From contig NZ_AMQH01000009.1 of NCBI RefSeq assembly GCF_000300195.1, positions 1 to 64,000 on the forward strand: a stretch of DNA of 64,000 bases. Direction: 5' to 3'. This document shows, piece after piece, positions 35,363 through 44,123 of this stretch (positions are counted from its first letter, which is position 1; each line of letters opens with the position of its first letter). The notes under the pieces were generated by a model. That model did not search any database. It saw only the letters and a list, made by a program, of their open reading frames with translations, and was not told the origin of the DNA. The position numbers and the translations under genes are program-made. This stretch comes from Clostridium tunisiense TJ. GTDB taxonomy: Bacteria > Bacillota > Clostridia > Clostridiales > Clostridiaceae.

Positions 35363-36994
35363 ATGGATAATAAAAAATTGAAGGTCTTTATTCTTTCGGG
35401 AGCTTTATTAGTGGCCTTGCTATTAGGTCTATATTCTCTTGGTGATATTAAATACTCAAATAAAGACGGGCTTTCCTATGATGAAAAGAAAGCAGATGCA
35501 GAGTATTTGATGAACTTTCTCGAGAAAACCTATCCCTATTTTGATGAGGTAAAAGCTACTACAGAGCAAGACCTTCTTAAAGAAAAAAAGAAAATAATAG
35601 CTTCAATTTCAAAAACCCCTTCAGATAAGGAGTTTTATTTCCAAATACGACAGATGCTAAGAAAGTTTACCTATGGGCAAATTAATGTTGGTACAGATAG
35701 TATGAGTAATGCCTACCTGCATTTAGATAAAAGTGAAACTCAAGGAAAAGGTTACTTTGAAAAACTCAAGGAAGCAAAACTAAAGTGGGAGCCTATTGAA
35801 AAAGAATATTCAAAGAATTTCTCTGATTCCTTTAAATATATTTGCAATATAAATGCAATGTATATTAATGGTAGTTATTATATAACTATGAGCCAAAATC
35901 CTGAAGTACATGTTGGTGATGAAGTAATCCGTGTCAATGACATGTCTGTTGATGAATATTCTAAAACTATTCAAAGTGATAAGTATTTTGCATTCTATGA
36001 TTACACTCATGAGAAATATGTAGTTCAACATTTATTTTCCTTTAAAGATTATATTCCAAAAAATATGGTTATTAAAAACTATATGGGCGAAGAAAAAAAG
36101 GTTAATGTTACTTCCTATGACAAAACAAAACCCATACTAGAAAATGGGTTTAAGGCTTTTGAAACTAATTTTGTACCAGGTACAACTGGCAATAACCAGG
36201 GTAATTTCTTAAATATCTTTGAGGAAAACAAAGTAGTTACTTTAAATTTCTCTGCCTTTAGTGAAGATGATACGCATATGAATAATGACCAAGAAAGAGA
36301 GAAGTTATTTAATATAATAGATAAAAGTGATTATCTTATACTAGATCTTAGAGGTAGTACTAACGATGCCTTATTTAGGGATATCTTAACTTCTGTATTG
36401 CCTATGAACTTAAGCTATTCTAATTATTATGTAATGGAAAAAAATGAAATCAATGATGCCTACATTGAACATTATAGAATAAGTAGCCATCCCTTTAACA
36501 CTGAGGTTACCTCTTCTATTTCCTCACTAGAAAAGGTGTATCCTTTAACCAAGTATCATATTTTAAAAAACAATACAATTGATCTTAAGGGATTAAGTAA
36601 ATATAAGGGCAAGATTTTCATCCTATATGACACCTACTTTAGTGGTGACCTAACCAAGGAAATACTTAAAACTGCAATTGACCAAAATTCTTGTACTGTT
36701 ATATCAAATGGCAAATTTAATTTGCAAGATTATGCTGATACTTCTTTATCAACCTCAGTTATTCTTCCAAACTCTAACCTTACTATCAATGCTCAAAATG
36801 TAAAAGTAGTGGACAGTAATGGAACCTTCATTGGTAAGGTGGTAGCCACACCTCAAGTACTAGTACAACAGGATATGGCTAAAGTAATAGAGAAACTTAA
36901 AAATGGAGAAGGTTATATATTGGAAGTATCAAAGGAGAATAGATATACTAGCAAAGATGAGTATTATAATGAAGTGCTTAAGCTAATAAAATAA
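35363..36994 (+). CDS. Membrane-anchored S41 peptidase-like protein
   Basis: 543 residues. One N-terminal span (VFILSGALLVALLLGLYSL) works as signal anchor. Residues 40-110 resemble the S41 N-terminal helical domain (DAEYLMNFLEKTYPYFDEV). Around residue 190 is a PDZ-like segment (VHVGDEVIRVNDMSVDEYSK). The C-terminal part has DYLILDLRGSTNDALFRDIL and GKIFILYDTYFSGDLTKEIL, matching the S41 core strand and the catalytic-serine turn. The usual glycine-rich NGGG after DLRG is replaced by STND, so the active site may be altered. The ATG follows AGGTGG at eight bases. Confidence 0.7.
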   Translation: MDNKKLKVFILSGALLVALLLGLYSLGDIKYSNKDGLSYDEKKADAEYLMNFLEKTYPYFDEVKATTEQDLLKEKKKIIASISKTPSDKEFYFQIRQMLRKFTYGQINVGTDSMSNAYLHLDKSETQGKGYFEKLKEAKLKWEPIEKEYSKNFSDSFKYICNINAMYINGSYYITMSQNPEVHVGDEVIRVNDMSVDEYSKTIQSDKYFAFYDYTHEKYVVQHLFSFKDYIPKNMVIKNYMGEEKKVNVTSYDKTKPILENGFKAFETNFVPGTTGNNQGNFLNIFEENKVVTLNFSAFSEDDTHMNNDQEREKLFNIIDKSDYLILDLRGSTNDALFRDILTSVLPMNLSYSNYYVMEKNEINDAYIEHYRISSHPFNTEVTSSISSLEKVYPLTKYHILKNNTIDLKGLSKYKGKIFILYDTYFSGDLTKEILKTAIDQNSCTVISNGKFNLQDYADTSLSTSVILPNSNLTINAQNVKVVDSNGTFIGKVVATPQVLVQQDMAKVIEKLKNGEGYILEVSKENRYTSKDEYYNEVLKLIK

Positions 36995-37099
36995 GGACTT
37001 TTAAGCTAAAATTAATTTTCTTGATTTTTAAAAGTTATAAAAAAAATTAAGATAATTTCCTTTATAAAATAACTGTAGCCTTACTTATAAACTAATAGA

Positions 37100-37130
37100 A
37101 AAGCATTAAGATTTTCAGTCTTAATGCTTT
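37100..37130. terminator. Bidirectional terminator
   Basis: Perfect 12-bp stem AAAGCATTAAGA / TCTTAATGCTTT with a 7-nt loop between convergent genes. Confidence 0.8.
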
Positions 37131-37170
37131 AATTTATACAACTAAAATTAATTTATTTACTGGTATTGCT

Positions 37171-38121
37171 CTAAACTACCAGATGCTCTTTACCCTTTAA
37201 AATTATATCAGCCAAAGCCTCTGCATTTTTGTAATAATAATCAAAGCCTTCATCTCTTTCCATGGTGTCATCCTTTAATTCTCTTTCAATAAATTCAATG
37301 CACTCATTTAAACATGAAAGTATTACATCCCAAATAAACTGTTTATAGTTTGGTTTGTATATCAATCTTTCATAAACACCTTTTACAAAAATCTTTCTAT
37401 ATTCATCGGTCATATAAAATGGAAAAGGAAAGTATTTTTCTGAACCATGACTTATCAATCGAGCAATATCTAAAGAGTAGGGCATGATTCCTGCAAAAGC
37501 CCAGTCTATTAAGACTATAGATTCCTTACTTTCTATTACGTTAAACTGCAAAAAATCCCCATTACACAAAGTTCTTGGACATACTAACTGCCTATCTAAA
37601 AAAGCTTTATAAGCCGAAGATAATTTAGGCTCATTTTTAAGACATTGTGCTCTTTTATTAATTCTTGTCCAATATCTCTCAAATCTATTATCTAGCTTAT
37701 TCCCTTCGAAGTTACTTTCTTGCCAGTAAGTATTGAATATTTTAGCAAGGCTTTCAGCACAACCATGTGCCATACCTTCATTAAAGTTTCTTAAATCTTG
37801 TCCCTTAATATATTCTATTAATATCCACTTGGTGTTACCAACACATGTCCATCCCTCTAATTTTGGCACAGGAAGATTTTTATATAAAAGGAATTTTTCA
37901 TATACTTTTATTTCATTATCCTCTGACTTCTTCAGAATATATTTTTCCTCTCCTGCTATTATCTTATAGACATTATAAATCCTATCTTCACCTTCCCCAT
38001 CATCATGAAATTGTTCTATATCTAACTTCTCTGTAATTTCTGGTTTAATCTTTCCTAAGATACTCTTAAACATATCTATCTTATTATCATCTGTGATTTT
38101 TTCTGTATATAATCCCCTCAT
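37171..38121 (-). CDS. Aminoglycoside phosphotransferase (APH)-family protein
   Basis: 316 residues of the APH/choline kinase fold. The ATP-lysine strand is EEKYILKKSEDNEIKVYEKF, the hinge WILIEYIKGQDLRNF, the catalytic loop CNGDFLQFNVIE with Asp189 and Asn194, and the metal motif VLIDWAFAG with Asp206. The His usual before Gly-Asp is Asn187. Such proteins phosphorylate antibiotics or small metabolites; resistance cannot be inferred. The ATG follows AAGGGGAAAAT. A run of three further minus-strand genes with small gaps lies upstream (GrpB-like, zinc ribbon, L7/L12-like). Confidence 0.82.
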   Translation of the reverse strand: MRGLYTEKITDDNKIDMFKSILGKIKPEITEKLDIEQFHDDGEGEDRIYNVYKIIAGEEKYILKKSEDNEIKVYEKFLLYKNLPVPKLEGWTCVGNTKWILIEYIKGQDLRNFNEGMAHGCAESLAKIFNTYWQESNFEGNKLDNRFERYWTRINKRAQCLKNEPKLSSAYKAFLDRQLVCPRTLCNGDFLQFNVIESKESIVLIDWAFAGIMPYSLDIARLISHGSEKYFPFPFYMTDEYRKIFVKGVYERLIYKPNYKQFIWDVILSCLNECIEFIERELKDDTMERDEGFDYYYKNAEALADIILKGKEHLVV

Positions 38122-38189
38122 ATTTTCCCCTTCTTATCACATAAACCCACCTCTCTATAACCTACAGCAGATTTATACGATACCCTATT

Positions 38190-38717
38190 TTATAAAAACT
38201 CTCTCTTTGCTTTTTTAATAATATCTTGAATAAACTGATTTTTACCACTTGTATATGAAGACCTATCCTCTTTAAATATATCAGCAAGTCTATCCTTAAG
38301 TTCAGAATACTCCTTTGTAACTTCACTATGTTTTCTTAGATAATCTCTAAATATAATATTGTTATTCCACTCTTCATCCATCCATTGAACTATGTGAATG
38401 TGATGAGTTCTTTCTTCCTCATTCCCCTTAACAAATAAAATTCTTTCCTTAGTACTTGCATTATGTCTATAGTTGTATCCCCCCTGCTGTAATTTTTCAA
38501 TAATTATCTCTAGGTCGTTAAAATTCTTAACTCCAATTATAATATCAATAATTGGCTTAGCTTTAAGTCCTTCCACTGAAGTACTACCTATATGTTGTAT
38601 ATCTATAAAATACTCTTTTATTAAATTTTTAAGAGTTTCTTCTTCTATTTGATATAAACTATTCCATTCATATGTATATTCTCGTAACTCTACGAACCCT
38701 CGCTTTAACCCTATCAT
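38190..38717 (-). CDS. GrpB family (UPF0157) nucleotidyltransferase-like protein
   Basis: 175 residues. YFIDIQHIGSTSVEGLKAKP followed by IIDIIIGV is the GrpB signature, a polymerase-beta-like GS-x-D/D core; HIHIVQWMDEEWNNNIIFRD and DRSSYTSGKNQFIQDIIKKA are also typical. Members are thought to be nucleotidyltransferases; a few are fused to dephospho-CoA kinase. The substrate is unknown. The ATG follows AAGGGGATAGAAGTA. It is probably co-transcribed with the APH-like gene. Confidence 0.88.
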   Translation of the reverse strand: MIGLKRGFVELREYTYEWNSLYQIEEETLKNLIKEYFIDIQHIGSTSVEGLKAKPIIDIIIGVKNFNDLEIIIEKLQQGGYNYRHNASTKERILFVKGNEEERTHHIHIVQWMDEEWNNNIIFRDYLRKHSEVTKEYSELKDRLADIFKEDRSSYTSGKNQFIQDIIKKAKREFL

Positions 38718-38780
38718 TACTTCTATCCCCTTTACTAATCAATGAGTTATCTCTTTATCAATAATAAGTTGCAGCTTCTG

Positions 38781-39098
38781 CTATAGATCTAAATCCTTTA
38801 AAAGCTCCCTTGCCACTTCCTCATCTTCTTTTGTCACTTGTATTTCCATTGGTATCATGAACCGTGGCATATTCATAAGATGTTCACCCTTTACGAAATA
38901 GTTTATATCTTCAGACTCTAAAATTGATTTAGCCAAAGGCACTAAGAAATAATTAGTAGTAATGGCAACAGTTATTAATTCTTGATATTCAGCTACCTGT
39001 TCTTTACTAGAATGTTGATTTTCTACCAATTTTCTACCACACTCAGGGCATAATTCAATTCCATCTATATACTCTGATTTACACTTATTACAATACAT
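38781..39098 (-). CDS. Zinc-ribbon protein with DUF2007-like domain
   Basis: 105 residues. A zinc ribbon at the N-terminus (YCNKCKSEYIDGIELCPECGRKL with paired CxxC) is joined to a DUF2007-like domain (VAITTNYFLVPLAKSILESE, then DINYFVKGEHLMN and MEIQVTKEDEEVARELLKDL). The domain is described as a putative signal-transducing fold; no reaction is known. The ATG has GGGGGATAAAATAA upstream. It sits in a run of small minus-strand genes. Confidence 0.8.
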   Translation of the reverse strand: MYCNKCKSEYIDGIELCPECGRKLVENQHSSKEQVAEYQELITVAITTNYFLVPLAKSILESEDINYFVKGEHLMNMPRFMIPMEIQVTKEDEEVARELLKDLDL

Positions 39099-39170
39099 TT
39101 ATTTTATCCCCCTTATTCTACTTATTTAGGCAAATTTGCAACTCCTATTTGTAATGGATTTAGATGCTTT

Positions 39171-39467
39171 TTATTTCTTAAACTGCTGGGCATCTAAAGA
39201 ATCTATATAGTCTTTAGCTTCTTTTAGCCCAATACCTGTAACCATTCTATATCTTTTAATAGCCTTAATCTTCTTGCCTTGTAAAATTAAATTTATCAAT
39301 TCCTCATCTATATTCTCAATTACCGTTCCAGTCACTCCAACTTGTTTTGCAATTTTCTCTAGAGTTAGGTTCATACGATTAATATCACTTTTTAGTCCAC
39401 TAACCATACTTGCTAATATTGTAATAAACGCTACCCCTATAATTATTAAAAGATAATTATCACCCAT
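39171..39467 (-). CDS. Membrane-anchored ribosomal L7/L12 C-terminal-domain-like protein
   Basis: 98 residues. An N-terminal span (NYLLIIIGVAFITILASMVS) is followed by a short coiled segment and a C-terminal 45 residues that resemble the L7/L12 C-terminal fold: KKIKAIKRYRMVTGIGLKEA then KDYIDSL, compare KI-VIK-R-TGLGLKEAK in L7/L12. It lacks the L12 N-terminal dimerisation domain and hinge, so it is not the ribosomal protein. Function unknown. The ATG follows GGGGGATGTAGAAT. Confidence 0.78.
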   Translation of the reverse strand: MGDNYLLIIIGVAFITILASMVSGLKSDINRMNLTLEKIAKQVGVTGTVIENIDEELINLILQGKKIKAIKRYRMVTGIGLKEAKDYIDSLDAQQFKK

Positions 39468-39662
39468 ATTCTACATCCCCCTATTATAAATATATTGTGT
39501 AAATTATACCATATATTGCATTATCCCCTGAAGAAAAATATACTCAAAATTTAAGGGTAAAAACACTTAATTCTTAGTAAAAAACTAACCCGTAGCCTTA
39601 ACTCTTCGATAAAAAGCATATTCATTTTTAAAATTAGCATTAAATTTAGTTTCTTAAAAAAA

Positions 39663-39681
39663 GAAGAAGCTAAGCTTCTTC
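39663..39681 (-). terminator. Terminator of the yedE-yedF operon
   Basis: Stem GAAGAAG / CTTCTTC with a 5-nt loop and TTTTTTT on the minus strand, directly after the DUF3343 stop codon. Confidence 0.8.
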
Positions 39682-39682
39682 C

Positions 39683-39919
39683 CTAATCACAATTATAAAT
39701 TACAGTGTGAACTTTATTTTCTAACCTGTAAATTTTCTCAATGTCTTCTGTAATGATGTCTTCTATACTATCTTTCTTAGAGAACTTAACTCCTATTCCA
39801 CAATTAGAACTTAACTTTCTTGGTACTGGCATGGTTTCGTTGTTAATTCCTACAGAATTTAGATATCTATGATATTTAATAGCTCCTGAATGAGTGAAGA
39901 ATATTGCAATGTATTCCAT
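39683..39919 (-). CDS. DUF3343 protein (putative Se/S carrier)
   Basis: 78 residues. The start YIAIFFTHSGAIKYHRYL and the middle PVPRKLSSNCGIGVKFSK match the DUF3343 family, found beside YedF and selenium genes, with one conserved cysteine (SSNCGIG). It is proposed to carry selenium or sulfur as a persulfide-type intermediate. The ATG directly follows the yedF stop (TAAATG), so the two are coupled. It is the last gene of the operon. Confidence 0.85.
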   Translation of the reverse strand: MEYIAIFFTHSGAIKYHRYLNSVGINNETMPVPRKLSSNCGIGVKFSKKDSIEDIITEDIEKIYRLENKVHTVIYNCD

Positions 39920-40126
39920 TTATTTTGAAGCCTTTAACAAATAATCTTCATTGATATTTTTAACTTCTACTCTAAACCCTGCATTTTTTAAGAATCTCAT
40001 TACATTTTCTTTAGCTGTATTATTGTCTACTAAAATTTGAAAGCCATTAGGATTACCCTCAGCAGTTTTCTTTGCTATTATTACTGGTTGAGGGCAACTC
40101 ATTCCTCTTGCATCTACCTTAGTCAA
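39920..40126 (-). CDS. yedF: TusA/YedF-family sulfur (selenium) carrier
   Basis: About 68 residues. The TusA/SirA motif VDARGMSCPQPVIIAKK with active cysteine is intact, followed by ILVDNNTAKENVMRFLKNAG. The protein takes a persulfide (or selenide) on the Cys-Pro cysteine and passes it on. I prefer a TTG start, eight bases after AAAGGTGG, which overlaps the yedE end by eight bases; a GTG twelve bases upstream is the alternative. Unlike long YedF proteins it lacks the C-terminal DsrE-like half. Confidence 0.85.
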   Translation of the reverse strand: MTKVDARGMSCPQPVIIAKKTAEGNPNGFQILVDNNTAKENVMRFLKNAGFRVEVKNINEDYLLKASK

Positions 40127-41201
40127 CAGAAACACCACCTTTAACCTTAAAATTCATAGTTTTTTCTATATTGAAGTAGGAAATAAGTCCTAGTATTATA
40201 AAGCCTATAATTACAGCTGCCTTGCCATTAGCTGTTGGTCCTTGCGCACTAGCTGCTAATTTGAAGTTGTGTGCAAAGGCTGCTCCTACTACCATTCCCA
40301 TGATAGTTATAGCCGAATCTACATTGCCTTCTCCTGCTAGAATAAGTTGTCTTAGTGGACATCCTCCTAAAAGTACAGAAGCCCAACCTGCAAGAGCCAT
40401 ACCTAAGAAATTCCATAAGCCATCTGCATGAGCTATTGATTGTTCAGCGAAACCTAATTTAAAATATCCTAATATTAGATTTCCTATTATAGTAAATACA
40501 AAAATAGCAATAAATCCTGATATTAAATAAGTATCTTTAAACATGATTAAATCTCTTATTCCGCCAACCATACAAAGCCTTGTTTTTTGAGCAGCAACTC
40601 CAATAATTAATCCTGCAGCTAATGCTATATAAATTGGCGCATGCTGTGAACCTGGTCCCTTTTGACTTAATATTATAAAAGCTGGTGAAATTATAGCTAA
40701 AGCTAGTAATCCTATGGAAATTAAAGGTAAGGCATAACCTTCAATGGTAGTTTGCGTATAATTTCTTTTTAAGCTGAAGCCCTTATTTAAAAATTGAATT
40801 CCTAAGAATATCCCTGCTGCAAAACCTAGTAATCCAACTAAGGCATTTAAGTCTCCCCCTGCAAGTCTTAATACCATTCTAAGTGGACATCCAAGGAACA
40901 TTAAAGCTCCTACCATTACAACGAAACCTAGAATAAATCGTAAAAATGGTGAAGAACCGCCCTTTACCTTAAACTCCTTTGAGCCTAAAGAAATTAGAAA
41001 AGCTCCAAGAACCATTCCTATAATTTCTGGTCTAATATACTGCACCACTTCTGCTCTATGTAATCCAAGAGCACCTGCAGTATCCCTTATAAAACATGCT
41101 ACACAAGCTCCCATGTTTCTAGGGTTACCAAAGTAAACTAACAAAACAGATAAAACACCTATGATTGCTCCGGCAATGATAATGCCTCTTTTTTCTTTCA
41201 T
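40119..41201 (-). CDS. yedE: YedE-like selenium/sulfur transport membrane protein
   Basis: 360 residues with about ten membrane spans in two YeeE/YedE repeats. The repeat signatures FLGCPLRMVLRLAGGDLNAL and LLGGCPLRQLILAGEGNVDS are present, plus NMGACVACFIRDTAGALGLH near the N-terminus and RLCMVGGIRDLIMF. The conserved cysteines are thought to guide thiosulfate- or selenium-type anions. The ATG follows AAAGGGGAGTAAAGAT. It heads the yedE-yedF-DUF3343 operon and faces a cysteine desulfurase across 150 bases, a grouping known from selenium-using anaerobes. Confidence 0.9.
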   Translation of the reverse strand: MKEKRGIIIAGAIIGVLSVLLVYFGNPRNMGACVACFIRDTAGALGLHRAEVVQYIRPEIIGMVLGAFLISLGSKEFKVKGGSSPFLRFILGFVVMVGALMFLGCPLRMVLRLAGGDLNALVGLLGFAAGIFLGIQFLNKGFSLKRNYTQTTIEGYALPLISIGLLALAIISPAFIILSQKGPGSQHAPIYIALAAGLIIGVAAQKTRLCMVGGIRDLIMFKDTYLISGFIAIFVFTIIGNLILGYFKLGFAEQSIAHADGLWNFLGMALAGWASVLLGGCPLRQLILAGEGNVDSAITIMGMVVGAAFAHNFKLAASAQGPTANGKAAVIIGFIILGLISYFNIEKTMNFKVKGGVSVD

Positions 41202-41351
41202 ATCTTTACTCCCCTTTTATTATTTGTTAATATTTAACTATGCATATAAATTTTAACATACACTTCACAAAACCTTAAATTGCAATATATAATAGAAGTT
41301 TTTTATCTATTATTTCTTATAATTTTGTCATATTTATAAAGGAGGGCTAAT

Positions 41352-42503
41352 ATGAATAGGATTTATTTGGACAATGGTGCCACTTCCTTTCCAAAAGCTC
41401 CTGGAGTTGTAGAGAGCATAACAAAATATCTTGTAGATATAGGTGGAAATGTTAACAGAGGGGCTTATGATGCTTCCTATGAAGCTGAAAATATAGTTTT
41501 TGAAACTAGAGAATTGCTATGCACGTTATTTAATTTTAATAAAGTTGAAAATGTAATATTTACTAGAAGCATAACTGAAAGCTTAAACGTAATATTGAAG
41601 GGTTATTTAAGGAAAGGGGATCACCTAATTGTTTCTTCTATGGAGCATAATGCCGTAATGAGACCCCTTAGTTCTCTAGAAAAACTAGGAGTAACTTATT
41701 CCATTGCTAAATGTAATAGTCTTGGGGAATTAGATGTTAACTGCCTCACCCCGCTAGTTAAACCAAATACTAAAGCAGTGATTATGACTCACAGCTCAAA
41801 TGTGTGTGGGACTGTTCTTCCCTTAGAAGAGGTAGGAAGCTTTTGCAGAAATAATAATCTTACCTTTATAGTAGATTCAGCCCAAACAGCAGGTTTTTTA
41901 GATATTGATATGAACAAAATGAATATAGATATTCTTTGTTTTACAGGTCATAAAAGTCTACTTGGACCCCAAGGTATTGGTGGCTTTTTAATTAGAGAGC
42001 ACCTTGTAGAAAAGATTTCTCCTCTAATTGAAGGGGGAACTGGTAGCCTGTCTGAATATGAAGTTCAGCCTGAGTATATGCCAGATAAATTTGAAAGCGG
42101 AACCCTGAATATTCCAGGTATATACGGACTCAATGCTTCCTTGAAATATATTTTAAATGAAGGTATTAAGAATATAAAAGCTAAAGAATTAGAACTCACA
42201 AATATATTTTTAAAGGAAGTAAGTAGAATTCCTCAGGTGAAAATAATAGGGCTTAAAACTATAGAAAATAGAACTGCGGTGGTGTCACTAAATTTTACTC
42301 ATCAAGATAATGGAGAGATATCTTACCTACTTTCCAAGGACTACGGAATATCAACAAGGTGTGGTCTCCATTGTGCCCCTTCTGCCCATAAAACTCTAGG
42401 AACTTTTCCAGATGGAACAGTGAGGTTTAGTTTTAGTAGTTTTAATACTATTGAAGAAGTGAATTACACAGTAAATGCTATAAAAACAATTATAAATCTT
42501 TGA
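41352..42503 (+). CDS. Cysteine desulfurase family protein (selenium-cluster type)
   Basis: 383 residues, a PLP-dependent fold type I enzyme. The start YLDNGATSFPKAPGVVE, FVDSAQTAGF-type PLP contacts (IVDSAQTAGFLDID), Lys201 in FTGHKSLLGPQG and the active Cys341 in RCGLHCAPSAHKTLG are typical of the group II-like desulfurases found beside yedE/yedF. It should release sulfur from cysteine, or selenium from selenocysteine, onto a carrier. The ATG follows GGAGGG. No selD, selA or selB is in the window, so the destination of the atom is open. Confidence 0.88.
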   Translation: MNRIYLDNGATSFPKAPGVVESITKYLVDIGGNVNRGAYDASYEAENIVFETRELLCTLFNFNKVENVIFTRSITESLNVILKGYLRKGDHLIVSSMEHNAVMRPLSSLEKLGVTYSIAKCNSLGELDVNCLTPLVKPNTKAVIMTHSSNVCGTVLPLEEVGSFCRNNNLTFIVDSAQTAGFLDIDMNKMNIDILCFTGHKSLLGPQGIGGFLIREHLVEKISPLIEGGTGSLSEYEVQPEYMPDKFESGTLNIPGIYGLNASLKYILNEGIKNIKAKELELTNIFLKEVSRIPQVKIIGLKTIENRTAVVSLNFTHQDNGEISYLLSKDYGISTRCGLHCAPSAHKTLGTFPDGTVRFSFSSFNTIEEVNYTVNAIKTIINL

Positions 42504-42677
42504 TCTATTAAGCTTGAAAATTGTAAAATACTAACAATGTAAGGTTTCATGATGAATTTCATCCTCACCCTCTTGTTTCTGCTTTGTGGCTAAGGCTGTA
42601 ATTGTAAGTCTTGGACATGCTTCAAGTAGCCTTATTATATTTACACTACAAAAAAATTTGAAAGGAGAAATTTAAAA

Positions 42678-43154
42678 ATGAGCAAATACGAAGATGCGAT
42701 GAAACTTATGAAGGAACTTTGCGGAAATGGTAAGGAGGAGGTTATTGCACTTGCCACAATATCATTATCCCCAAATGCTGCCGGCAGTCCTCGCCCTGCT
42801 GCCCGTATGGTTTGTGCCTATTATGAAAATGGCATGTTTTATGTTTCTACAGATGCAAGAAAAAATAAAATGTTACAAATTGAGAAGAACAATGAGGTTT
42901 CTGTTGCGGGGTTAGGTTGGTATACCTTCCAGGGCAGGGCTGAAAATCTCGGTTGGGTTAAAGACGAGAAGAATGCAGAAATTAGAGCTAATTTTAAAAA
43001 AATCTTTGGATGGTTTGATGAAGTCGGTGATGAGGACAATCCTGATTCGATCGTTCTGCGTATCACCCTCACAGAAGGTACAATTATTGACAATGCAGAA
43101 AAATACGGTGAAAATAAGTATGAAATTAACTTTATCAACAAAACAGTTAAGTAA
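42678..43154 (+). CDS. Pyridoxamine 5'-phosphate oxidase-like (PPOX) flavoprotein
   Basis: 158 residues of the split beta-barrel FMN-binding fold: VIALATISLSPNAAGSPRPA then ARMVCAYYENGMFYVSTDARK and KMLQIEKNNEVSVAGLGWY. The C-terminal half is typical of small PPOX-like proteins of anaerobes; the true PdxH substrate residues cannot be judged. The ATG follows AAAGGAGAAATTTAAAA. Codon choice includes many G/C-ending codons (GCCGGCAGTCCTCGC, CTGCGTATC) unlike neighbours, suggesting recent acquisition. Confidence 0.82.
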   Translation: MSKYEDAMKLMKELCGNGKEEVIALATISLSPNAAGSPRPAARMVCAYYENGMFYVSTDARKNKMLQIEKNNEVSVAGLGWYTFQGRAENLGWVKDEKNAEIRANFKKIFGWFDEVGDEDNPDSIVLRITLTEGTIIDNAEKYGENKYEINFINKTVK

Positions 43155-43284
43155 AAATATTACTTATAATTTGCTCCCTTGATCCAAAATCTATATAAAT
43201 TACATTACTAAACAGCTAAGAAAAACCGTCTTCTACAGACATTTGCCTCCCATGGATTAGCTAATTGTTAATATAAGCTATATA

Positions 43285-43319
43285 AATAAGATACACCTTC
43301 TCAAAAGGTGTATCTTATT
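43285..43319. terminator. Terminator after the PPOX-like gene
   Basis: Perfect 15-bp stem AATAAGATACACCTT / AAGGTGTATCTTATT, 5-nt loop, followed by a run of eight T residues on the plus strand. It also separates the convergent ABC permease gene. Confidence 0.88.
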
Positions 43320-43383
43320 ATTTTTTTGGGGAGTAATAAGGACTAAGCAAATTATACTCCTAATTTATTTACTTTCTAGGAGG

Positions 43384-44121
43384 TTAATCTTTAACTACAG
43401 CTCTTCTCACTAAAAGAAATGTAAATCCTGAAAGTACTACAGCCATAACAAAGAAACTAGAAATTGCGGCATATGCATTGTAATTATTAAGTCCAAAAGC
43501 ACTTACTAAGAAATTGCCCACTCCATTCCAAAACTCTTGTGGAAATAAGTCATGAAAATTACCAATTAAAGTTATTAGTATAAAAGGGGCTACTGAGATT
43601 ATAACCTTTAAAACAGTGTTGCTTCTGTAGTATATCAGGTTTATAAAAATTCCAAGATTAAAGATCATGATATATAAAAATATTAAAAACATTACAGTTC
43701 CAAACAATGTGCCTAAACTATTACTTTGACTCCAAGCATTCTGTCCAAAGCCTTTATAATATAACATGTCATACATGGTAGGACAAACTACAAAGAGATT
43801 ATAAATTCTATTTAATATTACATCTGCTACAGCCATAAGAGCTGCCGTTGGTAAGGTGCTTATCATTAACCCCTGAAAAAAGGTTTTTCTTGATATATTA
43901 TTCCCTTGAGTAAACTTAAAGCTATTTTTAAAAGAATTAAGCCCTGCAATAAAGATAAATATCATAGTGGAAAACTCTATTCCTGAAGAACTAACTTCTC
44001 CACCATTAGTCGTTGCTAATAAGGTTATTGCTAAAAATATAGCTATTACTATAGCATAATATACTTTTATTGAGTTTAAAACCTCAAAGAACTGGTACTT
44101 TGCTACTTTTAAACTTTTCAT
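43384..44121 (-). CDS. ABC exporter permease subunit
   Basis: 245 residues with six predicted spans (for example VYYAIVIAIFLAITLLATT near the start and ISSFFVMAVVLSGFTFLLV at the end). It has the size and topology of small ABC-2-like permeases paired with GntR-regulated ATPases. The start ATG follows AAGGGGGGAATTAACT and lies two bases after the ATPase stop. With the ATPase it probably exports a peptide, lipid or drug; the substrate is unknown. Confidence 0.8.
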   Translation of the reverse strand: MKSLKVAKYQFFEVLNSIKVYYAIVIAIFLAITLLATTNGGEVSSSGIEFSTMIFIFIAGLNSFKNSFKFTQGNNISRKTFFQGLMISTLPTAALMAVADVILNRIYNLFVVCPTMYDMLYYKGFGQNAWSQSNSLGTLFGTVMFLIFLYIMIFNLGIFINLIYYRSNTVLKVIISVAPFILITLIGNFHDLFPQEFWNGVGNFLVSAFGLNNYNAYAAISSFFVMAVVLSGFTFLLVRRAVVKD

Positions 44122-44123
44122 AG

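Noticed and set aside
42839..43141. 100-codon frame antisense to the PPOX-like gene
   Set aside because: No ribosome binding site or family resemblance; the plus-strand frame encodes a clear PPOX fold.
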